Origin: Ignelater luminosus
Taxonomy: Eukaryota; Arthropoda; Insecta; Coleoptera; Elateridae
Length of the DNA stretch: 64,000 nt
Direction: 5' to 3'
NCBI GenBank assembly: GCA_011009095.1
Contig: VTPC01090550.1
Span: 62,001 to 126,000 of the forward strand
Both the position numbers and the translations under genes were made by a program. Shown here one piece after another: positions 44,690-55,965 of this stretch (position 1 is its first letter; each line of letters begins with the position of its first letter). The notes under the pieces were generated by a model. It worked only from the letters and a program-made list of their open reading frames with translations, ran no database searches and was not told the origin of the DNA.

Positions 44690-45728
44690 ACGTGATCACG
44701 ATAACATCGGATTTTCCACAACGTAAACGAAACCTTTTACCCTTAGCCTTAGGGCAAGACGAGAATAAATGACCGAAGCTTTACAGTTCCAACATTACAC
44801 GTCCGTTTTGGACTTCGAAGACTTAGTTGGCGGAACGGAAGGTTCTACAGAAGCGACTGATTCGACGGAAGACGTCTCAGCAGCAACATAGGCAAGATGT
44901 CTTCTTTCTGGTTGCGCTACGCCTTTCTTCAACAATGCTACCAAATTCCTTCAGATCCTATACGAAAAACAACTTCGTTAAACCTAACTGCGACTGATAA
45001 AAAGGAGCAATATTACGGCAAAGAATCTTCAGTTGTTTTTCTTCGGTTCGTTCAAACGAGAAAACATTGTACATGATGGCGGTGTACATGCCCATAGTCT
45101 CATCTGGGCCTTGAGTGCGTTGATTAATTTCTTGCAAAAACCTATCATCATTGTCTAATGGCAAAAAGTCCCTACGCAAACAGTTTCTAATTCTTTCCAG
45201 TTGGTAACGAAATCTTTATTGGCCAAATAAGTTCTTTATATGTGTAGATCCATTGCTTAGGGTGTTATATTTAGATATTAAATGTGGGTACTTCCTTAAG
45301 TTGTCATCCTCGGGTAAAAATTGTCTAAATAAAAATTATCTAAATAAAACATAGACAATTTTTCACCTGAGGATGACCTACGTCGAAACCGGTAGTGAAA
45401 TATAAATTAATAAAAACAACTTAAGGAAGTACCTACATTTAATATCTAAATAAGTTCTTTGCCTGAAAATAAGTCATAGGCTTCGATAAAGAATTGTTAC
45501 AGAGATACATTCCTAGCCCTACTTAATTCTTTCACTGTCTCTAAGAATGCACTCACACTCTGGGTTTTTTTCACCAGTAAACTTGAGGTCCCATTTAGCT
45601 ACAGGTGTAGCTCTGAAGTAAATTTGACGAACCCTTTTTATTGAGTCTAACTGTACTGAGTAATCCAAAATGATTAATGACGGTTTAAATTTCCCACGAA
45701 ACAAAAATATTTTGAAAGTTGATAGCAC
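44690..45728 (-). pseudogene. Gypsy-type gag remnant
   Basis: The minus-strand pieces in order are a gag N-terminal block (AKWDLKFTGEKNPE, about 45590) and an EAYDLFSGK block at about 45470. An insertion follows at 45238-45447. Next come the QLERIRNCLRRDFLPLDNDD and INQRTQGPDETMG blocks (45179-44958 is open for 73 codons). A degraded pair of zinc knuckles (CWNCKAS... and LRCGKSDV) lies at about 44800-44690. Gag packages element RNA. Frameshifts and stops show a dead copy. No pol follows to the left. Confidence 0.72.
45238..45447 (+). mobile_element. 210-base inverted-repeat insertion with hammerhead-like motif
   Basis: The insertion splits the gag remnant and is flanked by a perfect 13-base duplication, AAATAAGTTCTTT, at 45225-45237 and 45448-45460. 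It consists of two opposed partial copies of one sequence (TTAGATATTAAATGTGGGTA... opposite ...TACCTACATTTAATATCTAA). The right copy contains TTTCAC-CTGAGGA-TGACCTACGTC-GAAAC-CGGTA-GTGAAA, which can fold as a type I hammerhead core with a six-base-pair stem I. The left copy has lost that core. Inverted pairs, variable target duplications and hammerheads are known from Penelope-like elements, which this may represent. Confidence 0.6.
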
Positions 45729-47684
45729 TACATTCCTGAGTTAGCCTTGTTTGACATTGTCATGACAACGCGTACTCCGTTGGCTGGTTAAGTGACAGCT
45801 AGCAACACCCCCAATTCTCAATTGTAAAAATCACTGGAATGTTAACGCGGGAAATTCAAATCATTTTAGATTACGCGGTAAATATTTTATGCGTATGTTT
45901 CAAGTTTGAAGATTGTGATACATAATTATATACTATTTTTATTGAGAAAATCGTTCTCTAATTGCAATGCTATACGAAATACGTCAGGAATTTTTGAAAG
46001 GATGCGACAATCAGTCAGTGATAAGCAGACTTGAAGCATGCATTATGACATAGGAAAATGATTTCCAGCATTTAATTTAATATTAGTTAATTCGTTTGTC
46101 TAGTTTAGTAGGTAGATGTGTGTCTATAAACAAAATTTATTTGATTCAAATTGAAAAGATGAAAGTAAAAACTCCTTTAACAAGCAGCCACCTTTATACT
46201 AAAATGTATTACTTTACTATCTCTTTCTAAATACCAAATTTATCTTATAATGCACCTTTCTATAAATGGAAGTTCCGTATTAACCGCAATTTATTTTAGT
46301 AATACAAAGGTTGGTACAATTTTGCAACATCAGTTTTAATAGATATTAAAAGCCGTAAAACTTGTTTACATCAAGGATAAAAATGATTCGATTACCCTCG
46401 CTTGAAATAAAAAATAATAATAAATTTTAAACAGAAAAAAACTCGCAACATTATATGTTACATGATGAAAATGTTATGACGTTTACCTGGTTCATTGTTC
46501 GATACTCGTTCATTGTTTAGAGCTTGTTGCCTTTGAATAGAGATCCTGTATTGAAGGACGATCAGCAAATTAGATCTAGATTGATACTCTGATGAACTCA
46601 TCCATGAACTTACTGCACTGTAAAGTTTATGCAAATTTATTTTTGTTGCGAAAACAATTCTTGAGGAAATTGCAGTTCTTGCAATTAATAAATCATCTGT
46701 CGTTTATCTCATTTAGTATTTACCCCCTTAAATATCTGATTATTTTAATTTTTCTAAGATTCCTTTAAATTTAAATGTAATTAATCATTCTGCAATGGAT
46801 TTTTCGAAATAAAAATAAACAAAAAAGAGGAATTGCTAGTACATGCAAGTACATTCACAAAACCAACCTTGCCGTAAGGATATTAAATGCCATTGAAACA
46901 AATTATTAAGATATAAACCTTTTTATTATTAAAATCACAAACGGAAACTAAACATTGCGAAAACCTTTTGAACATCTCTTGAAAATCAACAACCTCATAC
47001 ATTATGAATTAGTTAAAAGTACAATCAACCTTCAGGAAAAAAATTAGGAATAAGTAGGTGGAATGTTTAGAAAACCCTACCTACCGCAATTATGTATGTT
47101 ATTTAGTAGGCGAACATCTACACTTCTTTCCAGATGTAATAAATTACCTAAAAGGCTAAATAAAACGGTTTCAGGATATTTAATTTGACAGTGTGTCACT
47201 GGAAATCGAGATGTTACCATCATGAATTTTTAAATCTAGCTGCCGGCTAATAATAAATATAGCACGAAGTTATATTCGTAGTTATTTCATATAATAACAC
47301 CGGTAGATTGCTTTGCCAGAATTTACATCACAAATGTGCGTGTTATGGTATGCCACATTTTGAATTTACATTTGTTCTTGTTGTACGTACAGTTACATAA
47401 ACAGTAAATCGTTGAGATGATGCAGTTTATTTGTTTTGTAAATGCAAGAAGTTTTTAATAAATGTACGTATTTGAATTGCACATTTCTACCCTTTTTCTG
47501 TTAACCGCATTGCTTTGAAATAAATTTGTTAAACTAAAATTACATTTCGATTTTTTTATTAGTGACATTATTGAGGTTCTATATGATAAAAGTAAATTAT
47601 TATTATTATTATTGTTATTGTAGTTGGTTATTAAAAAATGGAGGGATAAAGTAAAAATCTAAAAAAAAGACGACAATTATACAG
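45729..47684. other. Nothing recognised
   Basis: AT-rich DNA. An ATT-type trinucleotide run lies at about 47595-47620. Confidence 0.5.
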
Positions 47685-47757
47685 GTGTCCGGCGGGATTC
47701 GAACTCCCGTTTTCTCGGATGCCACACGGCCTTCTCGACCGCTCGACCAACGCGTTC
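47685..47757 (-). repeat. tRNA-like SINE head or tRNA pseudogene
   Basis: Minus strand: an A-box-like TTGGTCGAGCGG, a perfect T arm (CGGGA GTTCGAA TCCCG), then CGGACACC and a T8 run downstream. The 5' acceptor strand (GAACGCG) does not pair with the 3' side, so a functional tRNA is unlikely. Confidence 0.5.
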
Positions 47758-48181
47758 GTTTGTTGGAACTGCAGAATTTCTGTATTTACATTACAACGCC
47801 TTACATTTTGTTAAAAATTAATAATCAAATGTAATTTGTTAGCAATACGTTGATAAAATTAATTCTATGCTAGATAGTTTTTAATTATGAACTTTTTTTT
47901 GTATGTACATAATTGCTGTAAAAACAACTAAGAAGATAATATAAGCAGAAGTTTTCTTTCTATAACAAGAAAAATTATATTCTCAACAAAAAGTTTATTA
48001 ATATTTGGCCATTGAACATGTTGTTTAATGGTATGCTTCGCGTTGTTAATACAATAAACAAATCCAGACTGATACTTAAGTAAAACTTAATTACATTAAT
48101 AAACAAAATTACATTCACATAATGAATTTGTTCAGTACATCTATGCACATACGTACACTAACGCTATACATTTATTAATTA

Positions 48182-48253
48182 CAGTGAAACCTCTGTATAA
48201 CGGACAAAGAAAATGTCCGTATTCAAAAGTGTTCTTTAGCAGAGGTTTCACTG
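48182..48253. mobile_element. 72-base pogo/Tigger-type MITE
   Basis: The ends CAGTGAAACCTCTG and CAGAGGTTTCACTG are perfect inverted repeats flanked by TA. An internal hairpin GGACA...TGTCC follows. The half-size relic at 27187 shares the end sequence. Confidence 0.8.
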
Positions 48254-48287
48254 TATATTAATGTAAGACTTTACATTTAGATAACTG

Positions 48288-48420
48288 GAAAGCAGGGAAA
48301 ACCTGGAAAAGTCAGGAAAAAAGTTTAATAGAGAAAAAGTCAGGGAAATGTCACAGAGTTAGGGAAATAAATAAAGCTCAAGGAGTTTAATGATTGTGTG
48401 ATCTTAATAACAGCAGAAAT
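48288..48420 (+). repeat. Dispersed repeat family B, copy 1
   Basis: It shares AACCTGGAAAAGTCA, AATAGAGAAAAAGT, GGGAAATAAA, TTTGATGATT/TTTAATGATT and TAATAACAGAGAAA-like blocks in the same order with 55836-55965. It is non-coding. Confidence 0.6.
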
Positions 48421-49139
48421 ACTATCGATTCGAGATGTTAGGTGTTTTAGGATCCTTTATCATGTTATTTTTGGAATCCTAGATGGGGTCTACATGTTTG
48501 GTTTGGAGCCCACTTTGTCTGTTTTTAAGCCCCCGAGGGTATCACGCCCACGGCAGAGGCGCTTAAGGGCGCCGGCTCTGATTATCAATAGAAACGGGAC
48601 TATTCTTGAGCCAATTTTGCTAAGTTTTAGTTGTTTAAATCTGACTTAAATTAGAAAATGCGCTATTGGCGCGATTCTCGGGTTTCGCTCAAGTTGAGTC
48701 ATCATACAACTTCACACTGCTAAACTGAACGTCATGGAACCAATTTGGCAGTAGCAACGGACGTCTTATTAAACTTAATACTTTTTATTAACAAAGAATA
48801 CAACGCCAAATTGGGCGTATTGTAAATGCATTAATAACTAATATACAGAGAGGATTATAACTAAAATTAAAACATTGGAACTATAAATAACAGTAATTAG
48901 AATAGAATAAGTATAATAGATTATTTAGTAATAGTTAATAAGGAACCTTAAAGTATATTAGGAGCACAAAAGTCACTTATAATATAAAACGCTTAATTAA
49001 CAAATTATTAATACAATAGTTTACAGCAACTAAAATTATAATTATATATATATTGAAATCGTCAAAATGTATTAATTAAACAGTAAGTAATTGTAAACTG
49101 GTAAAAATGAAGAATTAGGGCGTGATATGTACAGGTTAG
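48421..49139. other. Unassigned; probable LINE 3' untranslated region at right
   Basis: A GC-rich patch lies at 48480-48600 (open for 83 codons, no motif). The stretch nearest 49139 follows the LINE stop codon on the minus strand, so it may be its 3' untranslated region. I could not locate a poly(A) end. Confidence 0.4.
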
Positions 49140-50462
49140 TTAATTTTGTTCGTCTGTTAAGAATTTTATTAGTATTTCAGGAGGGGCAGTTTCAGGTAGA
49201 TTTTCATATAAAATTGGCCAAGTATTTGAAAGTTCTATTAATTCATCCCTAGTTCTAGAGTATTTTGGGCAATGATAAATTCGATGAATAGGGTCATCTA
49301 AGGTTTCTGGGCATATTGAGCAGTAACCATTGATATCCTTAACTATGCGCAATAGGTGACAACCAAAAGGACCATGTCCTGTCCATATTTGATTTAATAA
49401 AAATATGTTTTCTGTTGGAAAATTTACAGTAATAGGAATTTTTGGAAAAAATTTAAAAGTAGTTCGTCTTTTAGTTGAGGAATCCCATCTTTCTTGCCAT
49501 ATCATTGTGTCTAGGTATGATTTGAGATGATTTCTAGAGATAAGATTTTCTTTATAAATTTCTTCATCTATACAAAAATTTATATTTTCTTTTTTTAATT
49601 TTTTCAAACAAAGATTTTTTTGTAAAATTAAATCCAGTGGAGAAATTTTTGCTAGAACCCCAGCAGCTTCTGCAGATACTGATTTGTAGCATCTGGTATA
49701 AACTCGAAAAAGTTCCATAAATTGATCTAATTAATTGTTGTATTCTTACTAAATTTATTTTGCTGATCCAAATTTCGATTTCATAAGAGATAATAGGGAT
49801 AAGGGCACAATTATAGATTGTTAATAAGGAGGTAGCCAGATCAATTTTCCATGCAAAATAAATCTTTTTTCGTAAAGCTTGTGTTATATTTGATACTTTA
49901 GTACAAACTTGTCGTATATGCTTTACGAAATTAAATTTGGAGTCTATTAATATGCCTAAATATTTGTAGGAATCAACCAAACCAATCTTTTCGTCATATA
50001 TTTGAATTTTCATGTCTCGATGGTGGACTCTTGGTGGAGAACGATTTATTAAAATTTTAGGTTTCTTGCTTGATATTGTCAATTTTTGTTCTTCAGTCCA
50101 GTTTAGTAATATATTTATACATTCTTGTGCTACAGTTTTTAATTCATTACGAGAATTTGAGTTAATAACATACGCTAAATCGTCAGCATAAGCAAATACT
50201 TTGATATTTTCTGGTAAATTTTTTGTTAATAGTGAATCTAATAGAAGATTCCATAATGTAGGGCTGAGAACAGATCCTTGAGGACATCCCATTTTGCAAG
50301 ATTTTTCACATTTGTAGCCGGATTCAACTAGTGAGACTTTTCTATCAGTTAAATAATTTTTAATAAGTGCCAAGTAATTATGGGGTATATGTTTTTTCTT
50401 CATAGAATCAAAAAGAGCAGGCCACCAAAGATAGTCGAAAGCTCCGCTTATGACGGACGACT
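49140..50462 (-). pseudogene. R1/jockey-type LINE ORF2, 5'-truncated and frameshifted
   Basis: It starts abruptly inside the reverse transcriptase with SGAFDYLWWPALF (about 50455). It continues through CPQGSVLSPTLWNLLLD and the catalytic FAYADDLAYV (about 50200) into the thumb (SYKYLGILID). A frameshift near 49725 in a T run moves to the second frame. The C-terminal part has a cysteine-histidine motif (CSICPETLDDPIHRIYHC, about 49320-49265) typical of R1/jockey-group LINEs, ending at the stop at 49140. Endonuclease and ORF1 are absent. It is a dead 5'-truncated insertion. Confidence 0.85.
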
Positions 50463-51182
50463 TATTGTACAAACCCAAAACTGGATAATGCCATTGCGCA
50501 TGTCGGTTGCAAGTTACCGCACTTTTTCTTGGAACGAGAAATATACGTCTGAACGTTAGATCCTAACAGCAAGAAACATTGTCTCACGGCAAGTCGTCTG
50601 GTCAGTTCGAACGGTTTTGGGAAATAAGTACACGGCTGGACGTGAAATCGGAACGGAGAACAACATTCTATATCCTTCCGATTGGTTCTGACAATGTGCT
50701 TTCCTATTATTGCAGTAGCATTGTTAACTATTCTGTTTTTGAAAGCTATATGATTTGCCTTATGATTGTTTTCTTATCATCCACCCATTTCCATCTTGCA
50801 TTTAAATTTTGTGCATCTTTCTTTTTCATTTATTGATCTATACCAATTTATTGACTTCACGACCAATATATCGGTTGATCCCGGCATCTGCCAGGGCTGG
50901 CTCAAAGTATTTTGACGCCTTGCAGAGCACCTAAGTCACTGATCTGCTATGATTCAGGTTGATGTGTATTACCCTCCTCTTTAGGTTTTGAAAGTATACC
51001 CTTCCTCAGCCCCAGAAGGCCTTGAATCTCAACCTTTCGAGAACCTCGAAAGACCTTTTATCGCCTTCTCTACGGCTCAGGGTTCTGCCTGCTCAGCCTT
51101 ACCCGTTTTGGCCTGTTTGGCAGGTTCTGCAAGTTGACCAAGATCTCCATTTTCAGAACTGTCTTCCTCAACCAGTCTCTAT
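50463..51182 (-). other. Unassigned coding-like sequence flanking the RTE insertion, part 1
   Basis: From 51182 leftwards on the minus strand an open stretch with EYRDWLRKTVLKMEILVNLQ continues for ~50 codons. It lies on the other side of the RTE insertion from 52757-53130, so both belong to one older target sequence. I cannot identify it. Confidence 0.3.
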
Positions 51183-51195
51183 ATTCGCACGGTGC
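51183..51195. repeat. Target-site duplication of the RTE LINE, left
   Basis: ATTCGCACGGTGC, matched by ATTTGCACGGTGC at 52744-52756 (12 of 13; the GCACGGTGC core is identical). Confidence 0.65.
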
Positions 51196-52149
51196 TTTTT
51201 CGTTTTCCTTCTTCGTGATGTTACAAATCACATAATGCAACAATAATTTATTTCCATAGTCTTCTATCTTCAGCAATTGTTTTGACCCTCCTCCAGGTGT
51301 AGCTTTCATCTAATTTTTCGATCTCGTTTTTAAGACTCCTCCTCCATCTCCTTCTGGGTGTACCGTGGCGCCTCGAACTTTGTGGATTCCAGTCCAAAGC
51401 CTGCCTGGATATTGTGTTGGCTCCTTCACGAAGAGTGTGACTGAGCTAGTCCCATTTTTTTTGACAGATTTTAATGTCAATCGGTTCTTGCTGACATTTT
51501 TGGTAGAGATCGTGGTTAGACATGACGTTTTGCCAATGTATCTTCTCAAGCACCGGTGCACAAACACTCGAAGCTTTCTTGTAACAGTACTCACCACTAG
51601 CCAAGTCTCACAATCGTATAGAAGCACAGGTTTAATGCATGTGTTAAACACGTGCAGTTTCGTTTTCAGGCTGAAGTGGTTCGAACGCCAGATGTTGTTG
51701 AGTTGGGCAAATGCATACTGGGCCTTCCTGATGCGAAGTTCCATGTCCTTTCTCGTGCCGCATCTGGTGTTATTTTGCTGCCAAGATAGGTGAAACTGTC
51801 GACACTCTCAATAGGGTTACCTTCTAGGGTGAGCGTTGCTCTGTTAGTCCCGATAATCATACTTTTTGTTTTGCTGACGTTGATGTTTTTGCGTTAGCAT
51901 CCAACGCATCAAGTTTTTCCTGACCATCACTGCGCCTTATCGAAAGTAAGGTAAGATCATCAGCAAAATCAAGGTTCTCCAAGTGCTCGTTCGACCGTAA
52001 TGACCATTGGATTTCCATTTTCTTATCCTGTAGAGTAACCGTAGGAAATTCATTTAGCACTATCAGGAACAGCATTGGAGAGAAGATACACCCTTGCCTA
52101 ACCCCACTATTGCATGAGATCGACTCTGATAAACAGCCACTCCTAGCAT
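51196..52149 (-). pseudogene. RTE-clade LINE, 3' segment
   Basis: Read leftwards: ARSGCLSESI, GVRQGCILSPMLFLIVLN (about 52110-52060), LDFADDLTLLS (about 51960), SVDSFTYLGSKI (about 51810), and RIRKAQYAFAQLNNIW through YDCETWL (51740-51600). The RTE C-terminal tail (SRRHG...RRRWRRSLKNEIEKL) stops near 51258. About 60 bases of 3' untranslated region end in an A-rich tail (GAAAACGAAAAA) at 51196. Several frameshifts are present. The motif order and YLGSKI/CETW signatures place it in RTE. The 5' half of the same element lies inverted at 52150-52745. Confidence 0.82.
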
Positions 52150-52745
52150 GAAGATGAATAAGTCACCAGAAATTGACCAAATAACAGCTGAGATGCTTAA
52201 GTCAGACTCCATATTGCCAGCGCAAGCATTACACCCTATCTTCTCAAGGATTTGGGTTAATTTTGTTCGTCTGTTAAGAATTTTATTAGTATTTCAGGAG
52301 GGGCAGTTTCAGGTAGATTTTCATATAAATCTTCTCAAGGATTTGAGAAGATGAGCTGTTTCCGGAAGACTGGCTTCGAGATATACTCGTTAAAATCCCC
52401 AAGAAAGGTCTGTGTGACAACTAATGGAGTATCATGCTATTCTGTGTTCTCGCAAAGGTGCTCTGTTAGGTACTGCTCAGCAGCATTGATAAGAAGATCG
52501 ACTCTACGCTGAGAAAGAATCAAGCTGGCTTTCAAGCAGGTCGCTCTTGCACAGATCATATCATCGCCGAACAAGTGAACGAATTTCGGCAAAGCTTGCA
52601 CCTGATTTTCATGGACCTTCAGAAGGCCTTCGACACCTTAAAACACAACAACATATGGTTCGCGATGGAAAGGAAAGGTATACCAAACGAACTGCTAAAC
52701 TTAGTCAAGGCACAATGTAGCAACTTTAAGTGTAGCGTCCTGCAT
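52150..52745 (+). pseudogene. RTE-clade LINE, inverted 5' segment
   Basis: On the plus strand: NKSPEIDQITAEMLKSDS (from 52157), LPAQALHPIFSRI, then a 91-base insertion. The frame resumes (LFPEDWLRDILVKIPKKG) with KNQAGFQAGRSCTDHI, FMDLQKAFDTLKHNNIWFAM and LLNLVKAQCSNFKCSVLH, ending at 52745. The next residues of the element (ARSGC...) start the opposite-strand segment at 52149. The two halves are therefore contiguous parts of one reverse transcriptase, with the 5' half flipped. Stops and frameshifts make it inactive. Confidence 0.82.
52238..52345. mobile_element. 74-base R1-type LINE slice with 17-base target duplications
   Basis: Bases 52256-52329 are identical to 49139-49212, the end of the neighbouring LINE ORF2 through its stop codon. 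ATCTTCTCAAGGATTTG occurs at 52238-52254 and again at 52329-52345, so the slice sits between perfect 17-base direct repeats inside the RTE reading frame. It has no poly(A). Confidence 0.85.
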
Positions 52746-52756
52746 TTGCACGGTGC

Positions 52757-53130
52757 ATTCTGCTGCAAATTGTGTGGCGTCCACCTGCATGTGTTTTGTT
52801 CTGAACCACATCTTCCTGTTCCTGGCTCAGAGTTGTGTCAGTGTGTGACGTGGACAACCGCCATCTTGAACCCCTTCGGCAGCTCTGCTATAAGGCACAG
52901 TCTGCTGTTCGCTCCTGTATTTTGTGAGCTGCCTCAGTTGGAGTTGTGTTGCAACTTCTTTTCTTGGGTTCCCCACATCTTCTAGATCTGCTCAGTTGGT
53001 TTTCATAGGAGTGGATAAACCGTTTCTGCACCAGACGTTCGCAAACACCTCGTCTACGATCAGTTCTCTAGTGTCCATGGGCACTGCTTCATGGTCGCCC
53101 GAAGATGAAATAAAAGATTTTTGTTAGGTT
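52757..53130 (-). other. Unassigned coding-like sequence, part 2
   Basis: The minus strand is open in long pieces (for example DTRELIVDEVFANVWCRNG and RNRKMWFRTKHMQVDATQ). It may be a piece of an LTR retrotransposon pol, but I cannot prove that. It forms one flank of the RTE insertion site, with 50990-51182 as the other. Confidence 0.3.
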
Positions 53131-55450
53131 CACTCATCTATGTCCCACGAATGTAGAAGAAATAAATAAATCCCGTCAGGATTTATAACCGTTGAGTTCC
53201 CGACTCAACCATCAACACCTTTGTGTAGAGATACTTTGATGGTAGCTTAGCACGGGACAAAAATCTTGAGCTTTCATACCAATAATAAAGCTTATAGATC
53301 AAGCTTATTCAAAATATGTCACCACATTTTCAGGCTTGATTTCAGCATGTAGAGTAAAAATGTATAACGAGATAGAATGGCCAGTTTTGTCCCAAGTCAA
53401 CGTTTTTGAAAAACGGACGTCGGCATCGTAAGAAAAACAAAGTGGATTTGAACTAGTTAATCATGTGGAAATAGGTGTACAGAAAAGTCAAAATTTTTAT
53501 AAATGTGCAGTTAATTGCTACTTTAAAATCTGGTGATTTTGCATGGAATGACCCTCGAGGGACTTTTGGATTAACTACTAGTAAGTACGTACAATAGATG
53601 AGAAACTTTTTCCTACAGTAATTTTCTGTATTTTATATTTTATAATCTCCAATTCCACGATTCTGTTGTGTAAATATTTAAATACTTTTTTCACGTTTAT
53701 TAATTACAGTCATATCGGCAGATGCAATTTGCAATTTTAAATTTCTCATGAATAAGACAATTAACGCTGTGACTGAACTTGTAATTAACTGTTGTTACGT
53801 GAAGGAAGGAGTAATTCATCCTGCAAGCAATTTGCTTAAATTAGGAATCTTTGCAGTAAACATTCTGATAACTTGACAAAAGGGAATTAAAAGCCATATA
53901 ACCATCTATTAATTTCGATTTAATCGTTTTAGTTTATTTCAAATCTATGCTATGCATCTACTAATAATAATTATCAAAGGAAGTAACAGGATGTGATGAG
54001 ATTGGCTATCTACGATGAATAATAATCATTGTTTGTATCATCCTTGATAAACTACATACTAATTTGTTTAGCAATTTCATTTTACAGTAATTATTCATTC
54101 AGTATCAAACTATAAAATTTGGTAATGCATTCATTCTGATTCACCTTCACTTTATGACAGCAAACATACCAACAGGTGGATTATCTTAGAGATACTTAAA
54201 TAAAATGCATACTATTTATAAAGATTTGTAATGATAATAATTAATTAAAATTCCTAAGTGTGAATTCATTGTAGTTATTCATATTTGGAGATAATAAACT
54301 ATCCAAGATGCTAGAAGACGCTACAAATAAAATGTGTTATTAGAATAATAAAATAATGGTCCTAATTTGTTTTTACAGAAAGTTTTGCTTATTCTCAACG
54401 AAGGATGATTTAAAATGTGAAATCGAGAAACTCATTCCAAACGCCAAATAGGGGAGATAAGGCGGTTTGTAATTACGAAAAGTTTTGGATTTTTTAATTA
54501 AAACTTGTTTTAAATGTAGGTATTCTTCCAAAAAAGGCAAAATTAATTTTCCACTCTTTTAGAATTTTAAATTGTTCGGAATTGGTTTTTCTTATGGAGG
54601 AAAATCGGGATTCGAAGAAAAATTAATTTCTACACTTCTTGCGAATCCTGATTTTTTTTATCGTTCTTTCGAACAGCTGTGTCTTATAAATATCTAATCA
54701 ACTCTGAAATAAGAATGCATTTCAATAGGAAAGTTCAGGTTTAGGATTTTTTTAAAACATTTTGAAGTTGTTTTGAATTTTAAACAGACAACTCGTAAGT
54801 GCAGGTCCTGGGTTCCTACTCCAATAATTTTTACTCCCGCATAAGTATAACATACCGTTAGGTATAAAAAAAAGACTTGTATACTGCCCTCCACTTTCGA
54901 CGTTAACTGGCTTAATTGAAAGCTTTAAACATAAGTGGGACCAAAATCCTAGTTACGTATTATTAATGTAAATTATTGCTGATTTTGTTAGAACTTAAAA
55001 ATCTTAAAAAAAAAGATTTTAAACATCTCTTTTGGCTTAGTTTAATTTACTTGGTAAGTTACCTGATTGTGAAAATAATTTGGTAAATATATTTACCTTT
55101 CTGTATTATTATTATTATTACTGATATTTTCTGATAGGTATTGTTTTTCAAATATTTGAGGCCTTAACTCCATTCCCGACTTATGCCCAGAAGCCGCCGA
55201 CTTAGAGCTAGCTGCTAGGTAAATATTTGAATCACAACATGCAAAAAAAGACTCAAGCTTGTGGTCCAATGTGGTATTGTTATTGTTTTCATGTACTTCA
55301 AGTATTAAAAGATAAAAAAATTTCCATACCGACCCTTCCTCTCTATGAAGTCGTGATAATAACATTGTGGGAATCATATTCCTCCTAGCAAACAGGTTTT
55401 TATAAATCCTATTTTACTAACTCCTTTATCACATGAAAAGATAAACCTTG
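53131..55450. other. Nothing recognised; small hairpins
   Basis: AT-rich DNA. GTTGAGTTCCCGACTCAAC at about 53200 is a small perfect hairpin. An ATT run lies at about 55105-55120. Confidence 0.5.
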
Positions 55451-55454
55451 GCTA

Positions 55455-55525
55455 CCTTGATGGTTGCACTTGGAACCGCCTTGGTAGTTGCGCTCAGAAC
55501 TGCCTTGGTAACTGTTGGTTTGTTA
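55455..55525 (+). repeat. 24-base tandem repeat, three copies
   Basis: Units starting CCTTGATGGTTGCACTTGG, CCTTGGTAGTTGCGCTCAG and CCTTGGTAACTG lie at 55455, 55479 and 55503. Confidence 0.6.
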
Positions 55526-55689
55526 TTTAGGGGTTGAAGACTACCGCAGATGGTAGTTGAAGAGTTTTAATCACCCGTGCCCGCCTTGGCAGTTAGCCAC
55601 TTGGAATCACCGCGATAAACTCGTTGTTTTTTCGAAGGTAAACGACTACCACGTTGGTTTGGTATTCTGAGAGCGTACGTTATTTTTAA

Positions 55690-55771
55690 AAATTGCCACT
55701 ACGCCGGGGATCGAACTCGGGACGGCCGTTTGTAAAGCAAGTACCATTACCACTCGGTCATCTCGTCGCTT
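55690..55771 (-). repeat. tRNA-like SINE head or tRNA pseudogene
   Basis: Minus strand: GCGACGAGATGACCGAGTGG (A box) and GAGTTCGATCCCC (B box) at tRNA-like spacing, with TTTTT downstream. The acceptor strands do not pair. Confidence 0.5.
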
Positions 55772-55835
55772 TTATTTACTTTATACTTGTGGAATTTTAC
55801 ATGAATAATAATTTATGAGACAGAGTTCAGCCTCG

Positions 55836-55965
55836 CCTGGAAAACGGGAAAAACCTGGAAAAGTCAAGTTCAATAGAGAAAAAGTTGTCATGGAATTGGG
55901 GAAATAAAAATCAAAGTCAAGAAATTTGATGATTTTGTCTAAAATTTCTAATAACAGAGAAAATA
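55836..55965 (+). repeat. Dispersed repeat family B, copy 2
   Basis: Same order of blocks as 48288-48420: AAACCTGGAAAAGTCA, CAATAGAGAAAAAGT, GGGAAATAAA, TTTGATGATT and CTAATAACAGAGAAA. Confidence 0.6.

Noticed and set aside
47685..47757. Functional tRNA gene
   Set aside because: The T arm and polymerase III boxes are good, but the 5' acceptor strand does not pair with the 3' strand and no regular anticodon stem forms.
51310..51793. 142-codon plus-strand frame
   Set aside because: It is the antisense shadow of the RTE ORF2 C-terminal region on the minus strand.
52575..53127. Plus-strand frames of 136 and 67 codons read as one gene
   Set aside because: The first 170 bases are the inverted RTE segment. 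Beyond 52747 the sequence belongs to the target flank and the frame is chance.
55690..55771. Functional tRNA gene
   Set aside because: The boxes are present, but the acceptor strands are not complementary and the T stem has a mismatch.
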